Assembly (NCBI RefSeq): GCF_900009265.2
Contig: NZ_LR735023.1
Span: 1-62,754 of the forward strand
DNA length: 62,754 bases
Direction of reading: 5' to 3'
Origin: Planktothrix paucivesiculata PCC 9631
GTDB lineage: Bacteria > Cyanobacteriota > Cyanobacteriia > Cyanobacteriales > Microcoleaceae
The number at the start of each line of letters is the position of its first letter. Position 1 is the stretch's first letter. The notes beneath the pieces are model-generated. The model saw only the letters and a list, made by a program, of their open reading frames with translations, was not told the DNA's origin and made no database searches. This document shows positions 26,901 to 33,471 of this stretch, in pieces. The translations under genes and the position numbers were made by a program.

Positions 26901-28049
26901 TTCATCACTTCCTTCCATTAATCCTGTAATAATTCCTTGAGGAGGAGGTGTTCTGTCTGCTAAGGCTTTAATTTCATCTAAAGTGTTTAAAGGAAGCAGA
27001 ATTTCTCGTTGTTTGTTCCGAATAATCGTTTTATCGGGAGTTTTGTCAATTTCTGACAGAGTTCCATCTCCAGCAATCGCAAAACTAAAGGCGGCTGTCC
27101 CTTTGTTGGTGGGAATTGCTAACATTAGTCGGGTGACTGTTTTTAACAGTTGCATTTCCCCAGATTGGGTTTGTTGTTCCTGTTGTAAATCGTATTTAGT
27201 GGCTGATAAACCGTTGGTTACAGCTACACCATTAATGTCTAAAGTTCGTTTAATAATTCCTGGGATTCGGCGAGGAACCAGAGTGTCATTTTCTTCTTCA
27301 AAAATGGTATAATCTTGCACATCAAATAGCCCTTCTCCTGAAGCCCGAATTGTGGTTAACTCGACTTTCTGAGTTTGACTATTATAGGCAAAAATATGCC
27401 AGCGATAAACATCGTTTTCAATCGTGGGAACTAATACTATAGAAAACCAACCTTTGTGCAGGTTATTAATTAAACATAATTCTGTGGTGGGTTCGTAGAA
27501 AAAGTTACCATTGGCATCACGGAAGTCTAAGGAGTCAATATTAACCAGTCCATTAGACCCCTTATTCATATTTTTTGTGGGCGTGTGCTTCTGCTTACTG
27601 CGCTTAAACCGGACTTCTAATTTACGGTTTAGCTTATTGGTCATCCCATCTAACACAAAACGGTCTACTAACAGAGTATTAGACTTAGACTGGCGGAAAA
27701 CATAAATATGTCCCAGAGCAGAAATAGCTTGAACAGGGGCGACGGCCGTTTTATCTTCGGTTTTGTAGAGCGACCTGAGAATAAAATTGCTATTGTCTTT
27801 CTGGTGGGTGAGTTTGGCTGTTTCTTGGTCAATTACTGACTTGTCATCAGTTTCATTTGGGAATTCCAGAGATTTCCAACTTTCCCAACCCGTTCTTTGG
27901 TCTGGGGGTGTATTGAGGTAGCTATCCTCAAACCCATCTTGTTTAACAGTATAGGAAATTTTTCCGGTGGCATCGGTAGCAAAGACGAGGACTTTTCCTT
28001 CGTGGGTAATGCTGTTGATGTGCTGAAGGTTTTGTTGTGTGAGGTACAT
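21000..28049 (-). CDS. Giant LamG / ricin-like repeat protein
   Basis: 2349 residues from ATG 28049. A TTG at 28193 would add 48 residues from repeat-adjacent DNA and is less likely. Three LamG/concanavalin-like domains start with FDGVDDYI or equivalents and contain W.HLA / W.HVAAV and VRIW motifs (about residues 530-725, 1260-1465, 1500-1685). Between them are coiled coils (about 885-950, 1105-1185) and a beta-trefoil-like segment with QW/KW repeats (about 970-1105). The last 650 residues include long Ser/Thr-rich alternating strands (for example VGSSIETSTRVGFQGNFDF) that resemble membrane-inserting hairpins of aerolysin-type toxins, and a terminal coiled coil. There is no signal peptide. 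It is likely a large adhesin, surface or toxin-like protein. Substrate and export route are unknown. Confidence 0.7.
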   Translation of the reverse strand: MYLTQQNLQHINSITHEGKVLVFATDATGKISYTVKQDGFEDSYLNTPPDQRTGWESWKSLEFPNETDDKSVIDQETAKLTHQKDNSNFILRSLYKTEDKTAVAPVQAISALGHIYVFRQSKSNTLLVDRFVLDGMTNKLNRKLEVRFKRSKQKHTPTKNMNKGSNGLVNIDSLDFRDANGNFFYEPTTELCLINNLHKGWFSIVLVPTIENDVYRWHIFAYNSQTQKVELTTIRASGEGLFDVQDYTIFEEENDTLVPRRIPGIIKRTLDINGVAVTNGLSATKYDLQQEQQTQSGEMQLLKTVTRLMLAIPTNKGTAAFSFAIAGDGTLSEIDKTPDKTIIRNKQREILLPLNTLDEIKALADRTPPPQGIITGLMEGSDEEDAENLVKIATDDKAGELKNGDLVKIMGTRDYQGLYRANNVDENTFDLDLKLTQELGYWEKQEEEEGGLIFDGMITAYEKMADGKLRVTCPYHGLENGDEVQITGTENYNDSYPIKKIDDTHFVIEHQWATGSAINIKLVSHRRRGIVFDGVDDYIGLPEMNHNYSQGLTVEAWVWYDGFKNWSRIIDFGNGAGKENIIFANEGTTNNVNFHIYHDTEIQSIIAQEVLETGKWIHLAATIDESGNATLYKNGTAIQTGYVNLPKTINRTKNYIARSNWSNNSHFQGKISDVRIWKTSRTAEDIKNNMYLQLTGKEVGLEGYWRLGAIAEGKVVDFSVNCNDGIVHGDVYVSAATLNRKLAGGTDAVKYSNSELFAVSERATYEESFEFKVNSATPVDLAYLDNADGNNLCTKIFTLSYWGKSSHSAEEKKIIAPEQIKQNKFEDLGKGWYRVSANVTIPDGISMLRCFEIINVQGDWQSLEIRKHRIRLMSDSITEFKYSDSVILKNLVDNHATLASQLKQLELKEPQERVLLKEMQELDAKIAGLANIEQQQIEFNNLTQQVKDLELEEKELKSIYDDSLVNPLNYWCFLQEVETDSFWKESKNSNTKRLIDLTSTKGHDCSQWNLTATKTEGYYHIKDKQTNSYVELINGQLELRRTIIYEPAAQWKLSKAGESEGYYFQNRNTGSFVNTSSINNVVSLVASASSSNKSNKWKFQLTYDQVNNNIQKAYEDWQAIWKKLDGLKKELGQLKEILNASGTQKQEWEKRLQEVTAQLTTLQTEINQLNGNFLVGVKEQQTAQIMPSILTDSKGLVTQGAILGFVNSVTRLNAIETSEGNVQLSYFDNQGRMRQTNYDATADSNNATFEQWIPDAQRACLNFSNSNSFIQLNKPLYLPDDWSIEAWFVYPLAKTTEWNPLIRGQDIDTHILVKNRKQLGIYLSNDSLKQNFYDSGFNMELLTEGWHHVAAVGRGDTTLFYIDGKKVGDVKAKALKDAEENLNKNPKDDAAKKKVEDLKKARLKSNSDVAFIGNCKDGGEPFGKVAEVRIWGVALTNEEVAVNSKTLLSGNEPGLLAYYPFNEATGDVVRDQSGQGNNGKVSGASWWGCTAPIGNPGHTVMKFDGVNDYITTSNSLMNNLSAFTLEGWVKALSLPEAATISLFGQNDVIEFGISSQKLVVWTKDCDNWCHADAPYPLQSWHHLAVVGNGKNVLLYLDGVQIKTGGSQTTNYGTSSEHFQIGAGVWSGGINDPFNGQIAEVRIWNKARTQAEIQGDMYQRLTGKEANLIAYYPLNEIKPESSTQKVLDLAGNNHGTVNEAIIVDDNTLPIGGDAVVSNEYSTITLEPSTKTKVAMMRRFFAYPATNGVTLLPDKHIETLELKWIGNAQFAPTLLGYIEGAPPVPSENLTIEDDYNGATSVELTMSEDVEFNWNRAQDSGLGGTLDTFIGGGGAMSILTAPMGVGSSIETSTRVGFQGNFDFSYQFQNESSITSSSSLTMTDKLELRGTSEQRPHFSHLGTRFIPKNIGYALVVSAMADVFITRLARSGKMVGYQVQPVDGIPPDVNTITFLMNPAYTMNGSLDGMTGSSATSDRFFKHVPEMRSQYGSLYPASYYRLKEAYDLKQQIEAEDKRRESYFSNFDVRLLNEMSLDRNIDSGDAPTTIGLQREEDKPDTEMTDEERKEEQDEIVRQVRDSAAQSSEATSAAAKQKQAEIQSKIDDQEKRVQATESFAGWQKRMESIQIRSGKRNIVNTYVWDADGGLRTEAQSFANTVEHTIGGSFSMDAGLGLGSEFSVFGVDVELTAQATVNLTQTMSKTESRSKGFELSVDLSGLEYKGITDYNDNPILPGEKVDRYRFMSFYLEGSTQNFQDFFSYVVDPEWLRSNDEEARALRQAQAGKPNKAWRVLHRVTYVERPALMGFGRDVRKLKAAATTSENQQMLDKIAKLEEDNRKLEAKLDQILQYLQQSK

Positions 28050-28232
28050 AGATTGATTGGTGGAGTCGAGAGTCTCAAAAAATATTGAAATCGCACTTTC
28101 TTTCCCAAATCTAAACGGATGTGACGGCTCGGTCAAGATTTTATTTGTTAAGTAAAAACAATTTTTGTAAAGTTGATAGTGGGACTTAAACAAAAGTCAA
28201 GCCCAAATCAAGCCTAAACTTGCTTTGTAGGA

Positions 28233-28439
28233 GTAAAGACAAGATACGCGCAAAATTTATCACGATGTAAAGTTTTCTAAAGTAGTCATGTATTTATGTC
28301 TTTCAAATATTGCCTAGTTTGAGTTAATTTAGGCAAAGTAATCATTTGTATTTCTTATCAATTCCGCCTAAAAAATGGGTCATTTTTACAAAACTTTACC
28401 CGGCTGCACCTGATGACACCAACCTTCTATTTTCGCCAA
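28233..28439 (-). mobile_element. MITE-like repeat B, inverted partner of repeat A
   Basis: Near-identical inverted copy of 20137-20345, including the GTAAAGACAAGATACGCGCAAA end and the GGCTGCACCTG end. With repeat A it brackets the giant LamG gene. It overlaps the last 54 bases of the HTH-protein gene, so that protein's final residues come from repeat sequence. Confidence 0.7.
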
Positions 28440-28946
28440 CCTCTTTTTTAACTCTACTGCGGCCAATTCCTGCTCTCGCACCTTACCCACCCGTAAACTA
28501 TCCACCAAACACAATAACTCATAAAATAAAGAATCCGCCCCCACCACCTCCGGTACAGACCCATACAAAGGCGTAATTTCCTGACCCTTTACCTTTCCTG
28601 TTGCTGAAGGCCATACTAATGGATTTAGATCATCAACCATTAATAAACCCTTCAACGGTTCCGCAGAATGGGCCGTGGGTACACCCCGCACCAACGCCCC
28701 AGGATAAGCTGGAAAAACGTATTTTAAACCATGTATCAAAAACTCCTCCACAGCCCCCTTTAAAACCTTCCTTTTTTTGCTGTTATATAAATGGCACTGC
28801 TGACAACGCCTTAAAGCATCATGTACCACCGAAGAACTGGTATTCAAACTTTTTGCCAAATCATCATAAGTCCACTCCGAACCTAAACAGTGAACCTTTA
28901 ACAAAATTACCATATCTTGAGGTTTTTGAGCATATTTCATGAGCAT
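28386..28946 (-). CDS. Winged-helix DNA-binding protein with an altered C-terminus
   Basis: 186 residues. Residues about 20-60 form a helix-turn-helix (WTYDDLAKSLNTSSSVVHDA LRRC region), followed by FLIHGLKYVFPAYPGALVRG and PTAHSAEPLKGL segments. This layout belongs to a conserved bacterial family of small HTH proteins that often lies beside a nucleotidyltransferase-like gene, hinting at a toxin-antitoxin or regulatory role. I recall that pairing but cannot verify it. No such partner is adjacent here. The last ~18 residues are encoded by repeat B, so the natural 3' end, and perhaps a downstream partner, was lost. Confidence 0.6.
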   Translation of the reverse strand: MLMKYAQKPQDMVILLKVHCLGSEWTYDDLAKSLNTSSSVVHDALRRCQQCHLYNSKKRKVLKGAVEEFLIHGLKYVFPAYPGALVRGVPTAHSAEPLKGLLMVDDLNPLVWPSATGKVKGQEITPLYGSVPEVVGADSLFYELLCLVDSLRVGKVREQELAAVELKKRLAKIEGWCHQVQPGKVL

Positions 28947-29071
28947 CTACTCAGCTATATTCTTTATTCGTGAATTGCGAATAAAAATATTATAACCCAA
29001 ATTATTCAAACTACAAGAGTTCTGATAATAGGTTTCGATTTAGAGTTGATTAGATTTAGCTTTTAGCTTGA

Positions 29072-29169
29072 TTAATTATTTTCTCCGGCTTGTTTTAGGG
29101 CAAATTCAATCACAGTTGTACTTAATCGAATCCCTTGGTTAATCATTTGTTGAATCGATTCTTTCGGGG
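29072..29169 (-). pseudogene. C-terminal remnant of a DUF3368 (PIN-like) toxin
   Basis: Immediately after the UPF0175 stop codon an open stretch of about 32 codons reads PKESIQQMINQGIRLSTTV followed by IEFALKQAGENN and a stop. This resembles the last part of DUF3368 PIN-domain proteins (LKPLLDxLIxxGF.IS...AGE), the usual partner of UPF0175. The catalytic N-terminal PIN part is missing, so the toxin should be inactive. Confidence 0.6.
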
Positions 29170-29424
29170 TTAGGCATTCTCTAAATCAGATAGTAGTTCT
29201 TCTTCTGTCAAGTCAATCATGGGGATACCATAATCTTTTAATTTGAGGAGAAATGTAACTCTATCTACCCCAATTAACGCTGCTGCCATTCCAGAAGAAA
29301 GGCGTTTGAGTTCAAATAGTTTAACTGCCATTGCCCATTTAGCTTCTTGTTCAAATTGTGCTTTTGTTTGTTGGAGGGCATCGGGGAAAGTTTCGGGGTA
29401 GTTGATTGTGAGTTGGTAGGGCAT
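29170..29424 (-). CDS. UPF0175-family antitoxin
   Basis: 84 residues. The pattern FEQEAKWAMAVKLFELKRLS followed by SGMAAALIGVDRVTFLLKLKDYG IPM matches the UPF0175 family, small HTH-like proteins paired with DUF3368 PIN-domain toxins in cyanobacteria. The downstream partner is only a remnant, so this is an orphan or solitary antitoxin that may now only regulate. ATG 29424 is well placed and the protein looks intact. Confidence 0.75.
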   Translation of the reverse strand: MPYQLTINYPETFPDALQQTKAQFEQEAKWAMAVKLFELKRLSSGMAAALIGVDRVTFLLKLKDYGIPMIDLTEEELLSDLENA

Positions 29425-29487
29425 CGGGGAATAATCGGGTTTTGAATTGGTGGTTTGGGATTTGTCTTGAGTTTGCCAATGTGAACT

Positions 29488-30168
29488 CTATTTTAAAGCT
29501 GCAATCAGTAAATCAGCGACAGCGCCACCAGATGCTGGATTCTGCCCAGTAATGAGTCTTTGATCTTCAACAGCAAAAGCAGCCCAAGGTTCATCCGCTT
29601 TTTTGTAAATGGCCCCTCGTGCTACTAATTCGGTCTCTGTCAGGAAAGGAACAAATTTATCCAATTCTGCCAGTTTCTCTTCTTCATTGGAAAAACCAGT
29701 GACTTCTTTATCTTTGACAAGCAACAATCCATTGGACAATTTGATATTCAGCAAGCCTGCGGCACCATGACAGACTGAAGACACAAAACCACCCTTTTCA
29801 TAAATTTTTTGACTGATGGATTGTAGGGCCTCATTTTCGGGAAAATCCCAGATTACACCATGACCACCAGTGTAATAGATCGCAACGTAGTCATCTGGAT
29901 TCACTTCACTTGGTTGGAGTGTTGCCCCAAGACGATTCATAAATTCTTTCTTCTGATACCACTCCCAATCAACGGAATCAGCCATTGCAAGACTGTGTGG
30001 GTCAATGGGGGTATATCCACCTTCAGGGCTGACGTAATCAACTTCATAACCAGCCTCTTGGACTTTCTTGACAAAGTGAACAGCCTCTCCCAGCCACAGA
30101 CCAGTTGCTCGCTCCAGGTTGGGATACTTTTCAACACTGGTTAGAACGACAAGTATTTTCTTACTCAT
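29488..30168 (-). CDS. DJ-1/PfpI-family protein (type 1 glutamine amidotransferase-like)
   Basis: 226 residues. The nucleophile elbow is GGFVSSVCHGAAGLLN with Cys near residue 135, and GGHGVIWDF lies upstream, as in Hsp31-like members. These proteins act as glyoxalase III, chaperone or deglycase-type enzymes in the cytoplasm. It lies 19 bp after the SnoaL-like gene and probably shares its promoter. Both could serve detoxification of reactive aldehydes or small electrophiles. That pairing is inferred from position. Confidence 0.8.
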   Translation of the reverse strand: MSKKILVVLTSVEKYPNLERATGLWLGEAVHFVKKVQEAGYEVDYVSPEGGYTPIDPHSLAMADSVDWEWYQKKEFMNRLGATLQPSEVNPDDYVAIYYTGGHGVIWDFPENEALQSISQKIYEKGGFVSSVCHGAAGLLNIKLSNGLLLVKDKEVTGFSNEEEKLAELDKFVPFLTETELVARGAIYKKADEPWAAFAVEDQRLITGQNPASGGAVADLLIAALK

Positions 30169-30187
30169 AATGTTTTTTTCTTGTAAT

Positions 30188-30580
30188 TTAGAAAGGCTTT
30201 AGGGTTTGAATTTGACGAGCAATTTTCCATTCCCCCGCCTCTTTTTGCATTAACCACACTTCTCGACATTTGGACTGTTTAGAAGGACTGCCATCTTGAG
30301 GGTAAATCGTAGAGAGGCTAATCCCAAGAACATAACCAAAATCGCCCATAACTTCAATTTCTTCGGCGGTGAAGATTGGATCTATTTCTTGATTAGAAAT
30401 GTACTCTGCAAATCCTTCAACAATGTCATATACCCCACGCCGATCAGGAACATTAGGCATCATCCACAGCGCATCTTCTGTGTACATACCTCCATAACCT
30501 GCTAAATCACGCGAACGAGTATTTGATGAATAGACTTCTTCAAAAACCTGTCTGATATGCTCTTTATCTGCATAAGACAT
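30188..30580 (-). CDS. SnoaL/NTF2-like protein
   Basis: 130 residues. MYTEDALWMMPNVPDRRGV followed later by EIEVMGDFGYVLGISLSTI and EAGEWKIARQIQTLKPF gives the usual NTF2-like (DUF4440/SnoaL) cone: an N-terminal helix pair, a hydrophobic pocket and a Trp-containing last strand. Members are small-molecule isomerases, hydrolases or binding proteins. The substrate cannot be deduced. It is the first gene of a two-gene unit with the DJ-1-like gene. Confidence 0.75.
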   Translation of the reverse strand: MSYADKEHIRQVFEEVYSSNTRSRDLAGYGGMYTEDALWMMPNVPDRRGVYDIVEGFAEYISNQEIDPIFTAEEIEVMGDFGYVLGISLSTIYPQDGSPSKQSKCREVWLMQKEAGEWKIARQIQTLKPF

Positions 30581-30744
30581 TGAATTGCTCCTTAGTGAAC
30601 TATTCCCTCAGCAAGCACTACCTTACTACAAATCCGTAACTAATGCTGCGTGAACTAAGGTTGATTCACAGATTCTACTCAAATTTGATTTTGGATGAGC
30701 GGTTGTTGATTGATCCAGTGGTTTCTTGATAGAAAAATTAACAA

Positions 30745-30802
30745 GTGGCTCAAACCTTTACACCGAAAAGGTTTTACTGGCAACCTTGCGGCTCGTGTCA
30801 AT
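30745..30802. repeat. Dispersed repeat fragment
   Basis: CCTTTACACCGAAAAGG and the following ACCTTGCGGCTCGTGTCA resemble CCTTTACACCGGAGGG and TTTGCGGTTCATGACACG in the element at 50733-50839. It appears to be a partial copy of the same repeat, placed between the SnoaL-like gene's promoter region and the 3' end of the retropepsin gene. Confidence 0.45.
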
Positions 30803-30813
30803 TAAGTTGATTG

Positions 30814-31230
30814 CTACTCTCTTGGACAAATCTCAAAAGCCAAATCGTGACCATAAAAGCAAACATTAAACTCCGCAAAAAAATTCATGTGTCCAAGAAT
30901 CACTGGTACATCATTTAATTGAGTCCAAGCAAACGCCAATAGCACAGGCGCGAAAGACGCAACTGAACCAGAAACCACCAAGCCCCGCGCTTCATTACTT
31001 GCTAAATTTCCACTCATCGGAATCGTCACATTTTGCTCCTCCCAGATACCCCCTAATTGCAGACCAATTTCATAGGGCAAAACATTAACACTCGCCCCTG
31101 TATCCAACAGAGCCATCACTTCCACAGAGCGATCGCCTAATGTTAGTATTAAAGGAATATAGGGCATAACTAGCCATCTTCCTAAGCTATCCCTGCGTTC
31201 TGTAAAAGTAAAACGTTGACCCTCAAGCAT
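30814..31230 (-). CDS. Retropepsin-like aspartic protease
   Basis: 138 residues. ALLDTGASVNVLPYEIG near residues 40-56 carries the DTGAS active-site motif of clan AA proteases, which act as dimers with one Asp from each chain. The flanking VILGHMNFFAEFNV segment fits the ILG strand after the flap. It overlaps the upstream antitoxin-like gene by 8 bp, so the two are translationally coupled. Such pairs recur in cyanobacteria. The substrate is unknown. Confidence 0.78.
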   Translation of the reverse strand: MLEGQRFTFTERRDSLGRWLVMPYIPLILTLGDRSVEVMALLDTGASVNVLPYEIGLQLGGIWEEQNVTIPMSGNLASNEARGLVVSGSVASFAPVLLAFAWTQLNDVPVILGHMNFFAEFNVCFYGHDLAFEICPRE

Positions 31231-31456
31231 TAGTCGCTCCCCGTGCTGCTTCTAACAAATCCGATAAAGATTGCACTGCTGGCTGATCAACCTGTGGAGA
31301 CCATACCACCGCCTCAGTCGCTTTTAATTGACTTATAAGCTCTTCCCCTTGCCGTTGCAATAAGGCCTCAATTCTTTGCCAATCTTGGTAATTAATAATC
31401 ACCGCCACAGGGTTAAAATCCTCATCTGTAACAATTTGCTTTTTTATAGCTGGCAT
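31223..31456 (-). CDS. Small antitoxin-like protein coupled to the retropepsin
   Basis: 77 residues. An N-terminal strand-like part (KKQIVTDEDFNPVAVIINYQ) leads into DWQRIEALLQRQGEE, reminiscent of Phd/YefM-like antitoxins (xPVAVIxxxDYxRLE). The C-terminal half contains SLSDLLEAARG. Phd-type proteins bind DNA and neutralise a partner. The partner here is the overlapping aspartic protease gene. Confidence 0.6.
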   Translation of the reverse strand: MPAIKKQIVTDEDFNPVAVIINYQDWQRIEALLQRQGEELISQLKATEAVVWSPQVDQPAVQSLSDLLEAARGATNA

Positions 31457-31635
31457 TTTAGTTAGCTCCTAAAGTGTTTAAATTCGATCCAGATTCTGAC
31501 CTAGAGAGTAATCACCATCAACTCCTATGCCTAACTGACATATCCTAGTTTAACCAAAAATTCATTCAACTCTCCTAAAGTTTGCGATCGCTCCGCCTCC
31601 AATTCCTGACTTGAAACCGCATACTTAGGGGTGAA

Positions 31636-31764
31636 GTGAGCAGTCGAACAGAAACTTACGCTAAGGAATTAATGGAAGGCGTTACTCACGTTTGGGTTTA
31701 CAATCTGGATGGTGTTGAAATCATCTCAATTAAGATATGGCAGTTACAGGAAAGCTGGAATTAA
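31636..31764 (+). CDS. Small ORF upstream of the FinO-like gene
   Basis: 42 codons from GTG 31636, or 30 from ATG 31672: opening SSRTETYAKELMEG, then THVWVYNLDGVEIISIKIW. It overlaps the FinO-like gene by 28 bp in another frame. Its opening SSxRTETYxK reappears after the FinO-like stop codon at 32049-32079, where it reads on as KINYSIGFRS before a stop. It may be a broken piece of a small conserved protein. Evidence is limited to its open frame and the repeat. Confidence 0.35.
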   Translation: MSSRTETYAKELMEGVTHVWVYNLDGVEIISIKIWQLQESWN

Positions 31765-32039
31765 CCCTTAAAATTACGGAATTTCCAACGGATGTTCAGA
31801 CGGTTGAGAATAACTGGAAGCAATTTATTGTTGACTGTGATGGCAGAATCTTCACAATAACAGTGAAGCCAAAAATGTTCAAAAAACTAGAGGAAGCGCA
31901 AGCGAATTATCCGATGTGGGTAGCTGCGATTGCTGGGAAGATGGGAGAAGCTACTCCTGATGGCTTTGTCTTGGCTGACCCCGCAATTCAAGTGTTTGAG
32001 AAAAAACCGAAAGACCCCCAGGAAGCTGCACCTCAGTAG
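31737..32039 (+). CDS. FinO-like small protein of the cyanobacterial type
   Basis: 100 residues. GKLELTLKITEFPTDVQTVE, then IFTITVKPKMFKKLEEAQAN YPMW and AAIAGKMG resemble short cyanobacterial proteins annotated as fertility-inhibition FinO-like. FinO/ProQ proteins bind structured RNA, while these short versions lack most of the FinO core, so RNA binding is unproven. The tail is Lys/Pro/Glu-rich. The gene starts inside the preceding small ORF. Confidence 0.5.
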   Translation: MAVTGKLELTLKITEFPTDVQTVENNWKQFIVDCDGRIFTITVKPKMFKKLEEAQANYPMWVAAIAGKMGEATPDGFVLADPAIQVFEKKPKDPQEAAPQ

Positions 32040-32261
32040 AAAGGTTTGAGTAGCAATCGTACAGAAACTTACGGTAAGGCTAAAATCAATTACAGCATAG
32101 GTTTTAGAAGTTGACTTTTCTTAACAAATCTGAATCCGTTTTGTACCAATTCAATTAAGGTTTAACGGGTACAGTCAAAGCCAAATCCTTAACGGCACTT
32201 TCTGCACAGTTGCTACTCAAACCCGATTATTCAACGTTGAGATGCGTTTGCCCCAGATGAT

Positions 32262-33149
32262 TTAAGCAATGAAGATTGTCTGATCGTTCGTTAAACTACT
32301 AAAGTCATAGGTTTGGTTACCAGCGATGAGTTTTTCAAATTCTGAAGTGTGCATAATAGCACTGCCCTTGGTAAAGCTGACTGTTGTTCCTGATATCCCA
32401 ATTGTGTAAGTTCCTGAAGTTAATTCAAGTGTATCTTTAGAATCCCCTCCATAAAAATTACCATTGCCGAAACCTTTAAGGTAATCTTTTTGGCCTCCTA
32501 GGAATATATTGCCCATACCATTGAAACCCCCATTGGCAATAATGGAATCATTACCATTTCCAGTATTAATGGGGCCGTCGTTGTAGATGCCAGGGCTGCC
32601 AGTGCCAGTAATTATGTCATTGCCATTTCCAGTATTGATGATGCCGTCGATGTTGTTAAATATGCCGCCGTACCCACTGCCATCAGTGGCAGTGGCAGTG
32701 CCAGTGATGATGTCGCTGCCATCGCCGGTATTGATAGTGCCGCCGTTGCTGATGCCAGTATCACCGCCTGTGGCAGTAATTGTGTCTTTACCAGCACCCA
32801 TATTAATAGTGGCATCAATATTGTAAATGCCGTAAGTAGAAGCCTTGGCAGTAATTGTGTCTTTACCAGCACCCGTATCGATGATAGCCTTGGCATTGTA
32901 GTTCTGAATGCCGTACCCCCAGCCATCCATGATGCCAGTGATGATGTCGTCACCATCACCAGTATAAATCGCCCCGTAATAGTTGTTTATACCAACAGTG
33001 TTGAAGTCAGAGGTGGTGCTAGTGCCGATGAGTATATCTTTGCCATCAAGGGTATTAGCAGTACCTTGATTAAGGATTTGATCAGCCCCAGATTGGGGAA
33101 CAATATCAGCCTTATTGGTAAATGTTAGACCTGAAAGTTCTATCGTCAT
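32262..33149 (-). CDS. RTX-like Gly/Asp-rich repeat protein
   Basis: 295 residues. Units of about 20-25 residues with TGxGxDxIxG (TGDGDDIITG, TGAGKDTITA, TGDGSDIITG, TGNGNDIITG, TGNGNDSIIA) run from about residue 70 to 220, the calcium-binding beta-roll pattern. The opening TNKADIVPQSGADQI and the closing EFEKLIAGNQTYDFSSL resemble the end of cyanobacterial type I-secreted proteins. There is no N-terminal signal. DNA repeats within the gene (GGCAGTGNCAGTGCCAGTA-like on the plus strand) suggest growth by tandem duplication. Confidence 0.65.
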   Translation of the reverse strand: MTIELSGLTFTNKADIVPQSGADQILNQGTANTLDGKDILIGTSTTSDFNTVGINNYYGAIYTGDGDDIITGIMDGWGYGIQNYNAKAIIDTGAGKDTITAKASTYGIYNIDATINMGAGKDTITATGGDTGISNGGTINTGDGSDIITGTATATDGSGYGGIFNNIDGIINTGNGNDIITGTGSPGIYNDGPINTGNGNDSIIANGGFNGMGNIFLGGQKDYLKGFGNGNFYGGDSKDTLELTSGTYTIGISGTTVSFTKGSAIMHTSEFEKLIAGNQTYDFSSLTNDQTIFIA

Positions 33150-33457
33150 AAAACCTCCGAATTTAAAGAGAGATTTAAAAAAACTTCAATGCTAAAAAAA
33201 TCCACTTGCTATAAATATATTTTGTCGATAAACTCTTAAATGAGATGCTTAAAATTTATAAAAATTTATAATTATTATTGATTTTTAATACTTCAACTAT
33301 CCTCCTTCTGTCAGTCATCCATTTTCGGCAAAGATATATTTGAAAAACTTATGAATTAGGGATAAAAAGGAAGCTAAGAGAGAAAAGTTATTAAGAGGCT
33401 AGAATCCATATATATCAAGTGCTATAGCCACAGGCTGCACCTGGTGACACGAACCTT
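33150..33457. other. Gene-free AT-rich gap before sspA
   Basis: 308 bp, strongly AT-rich, with no supported coding sequence. It contains the RTX-like gene's promoter and ends with a short copy of the dispersed repeat (33431-33471). Confidence 0.5.
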
Positions 33458-33471
33458 CTATTTTCGCCAAT
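33431..33471 (-). repeat. Short copy of the repeat A/B end at the sspA 3' end
   Basis: GGCTGCACCTGGTGACACGA and the following bases match the end of repeats A and B. Read on the minus strand, the stretch ...GCGAAAATAG supplies the last codons and TAG stop of sspA. Confidence 0.6.

Larger units (their letters stand above)
31635..32079 (+). repeat. Direct repeat pair flanking the FinO-like gene
   Basis: 31635-31666 and 32049-32079 share CAGAAACTTACG and flanking bases (AGxAGxAxTCGxACAGAAACTTACGxTAAGG pattern), separated by about 380 bp that hold the FinO-like gene. Both copies encode the same peptide frame, so duplication of a coding segment or insertion into a gene is likely. Confidence 0.55.

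Noticed and set aside
20137-28439. Composite transposon with its own transposase
   Set aside because: Neither repeat nor the segment between them encodes a transposase, so only non-autonomous elements can be claimed.
31223-31456. Calling the antitoxin-like/retropepsin pair a proven toxin-antitoxin system
   Set aside because: Only gene size, overlap and a weak Phd-like pattern support it, so it is kept as a hypothesis.
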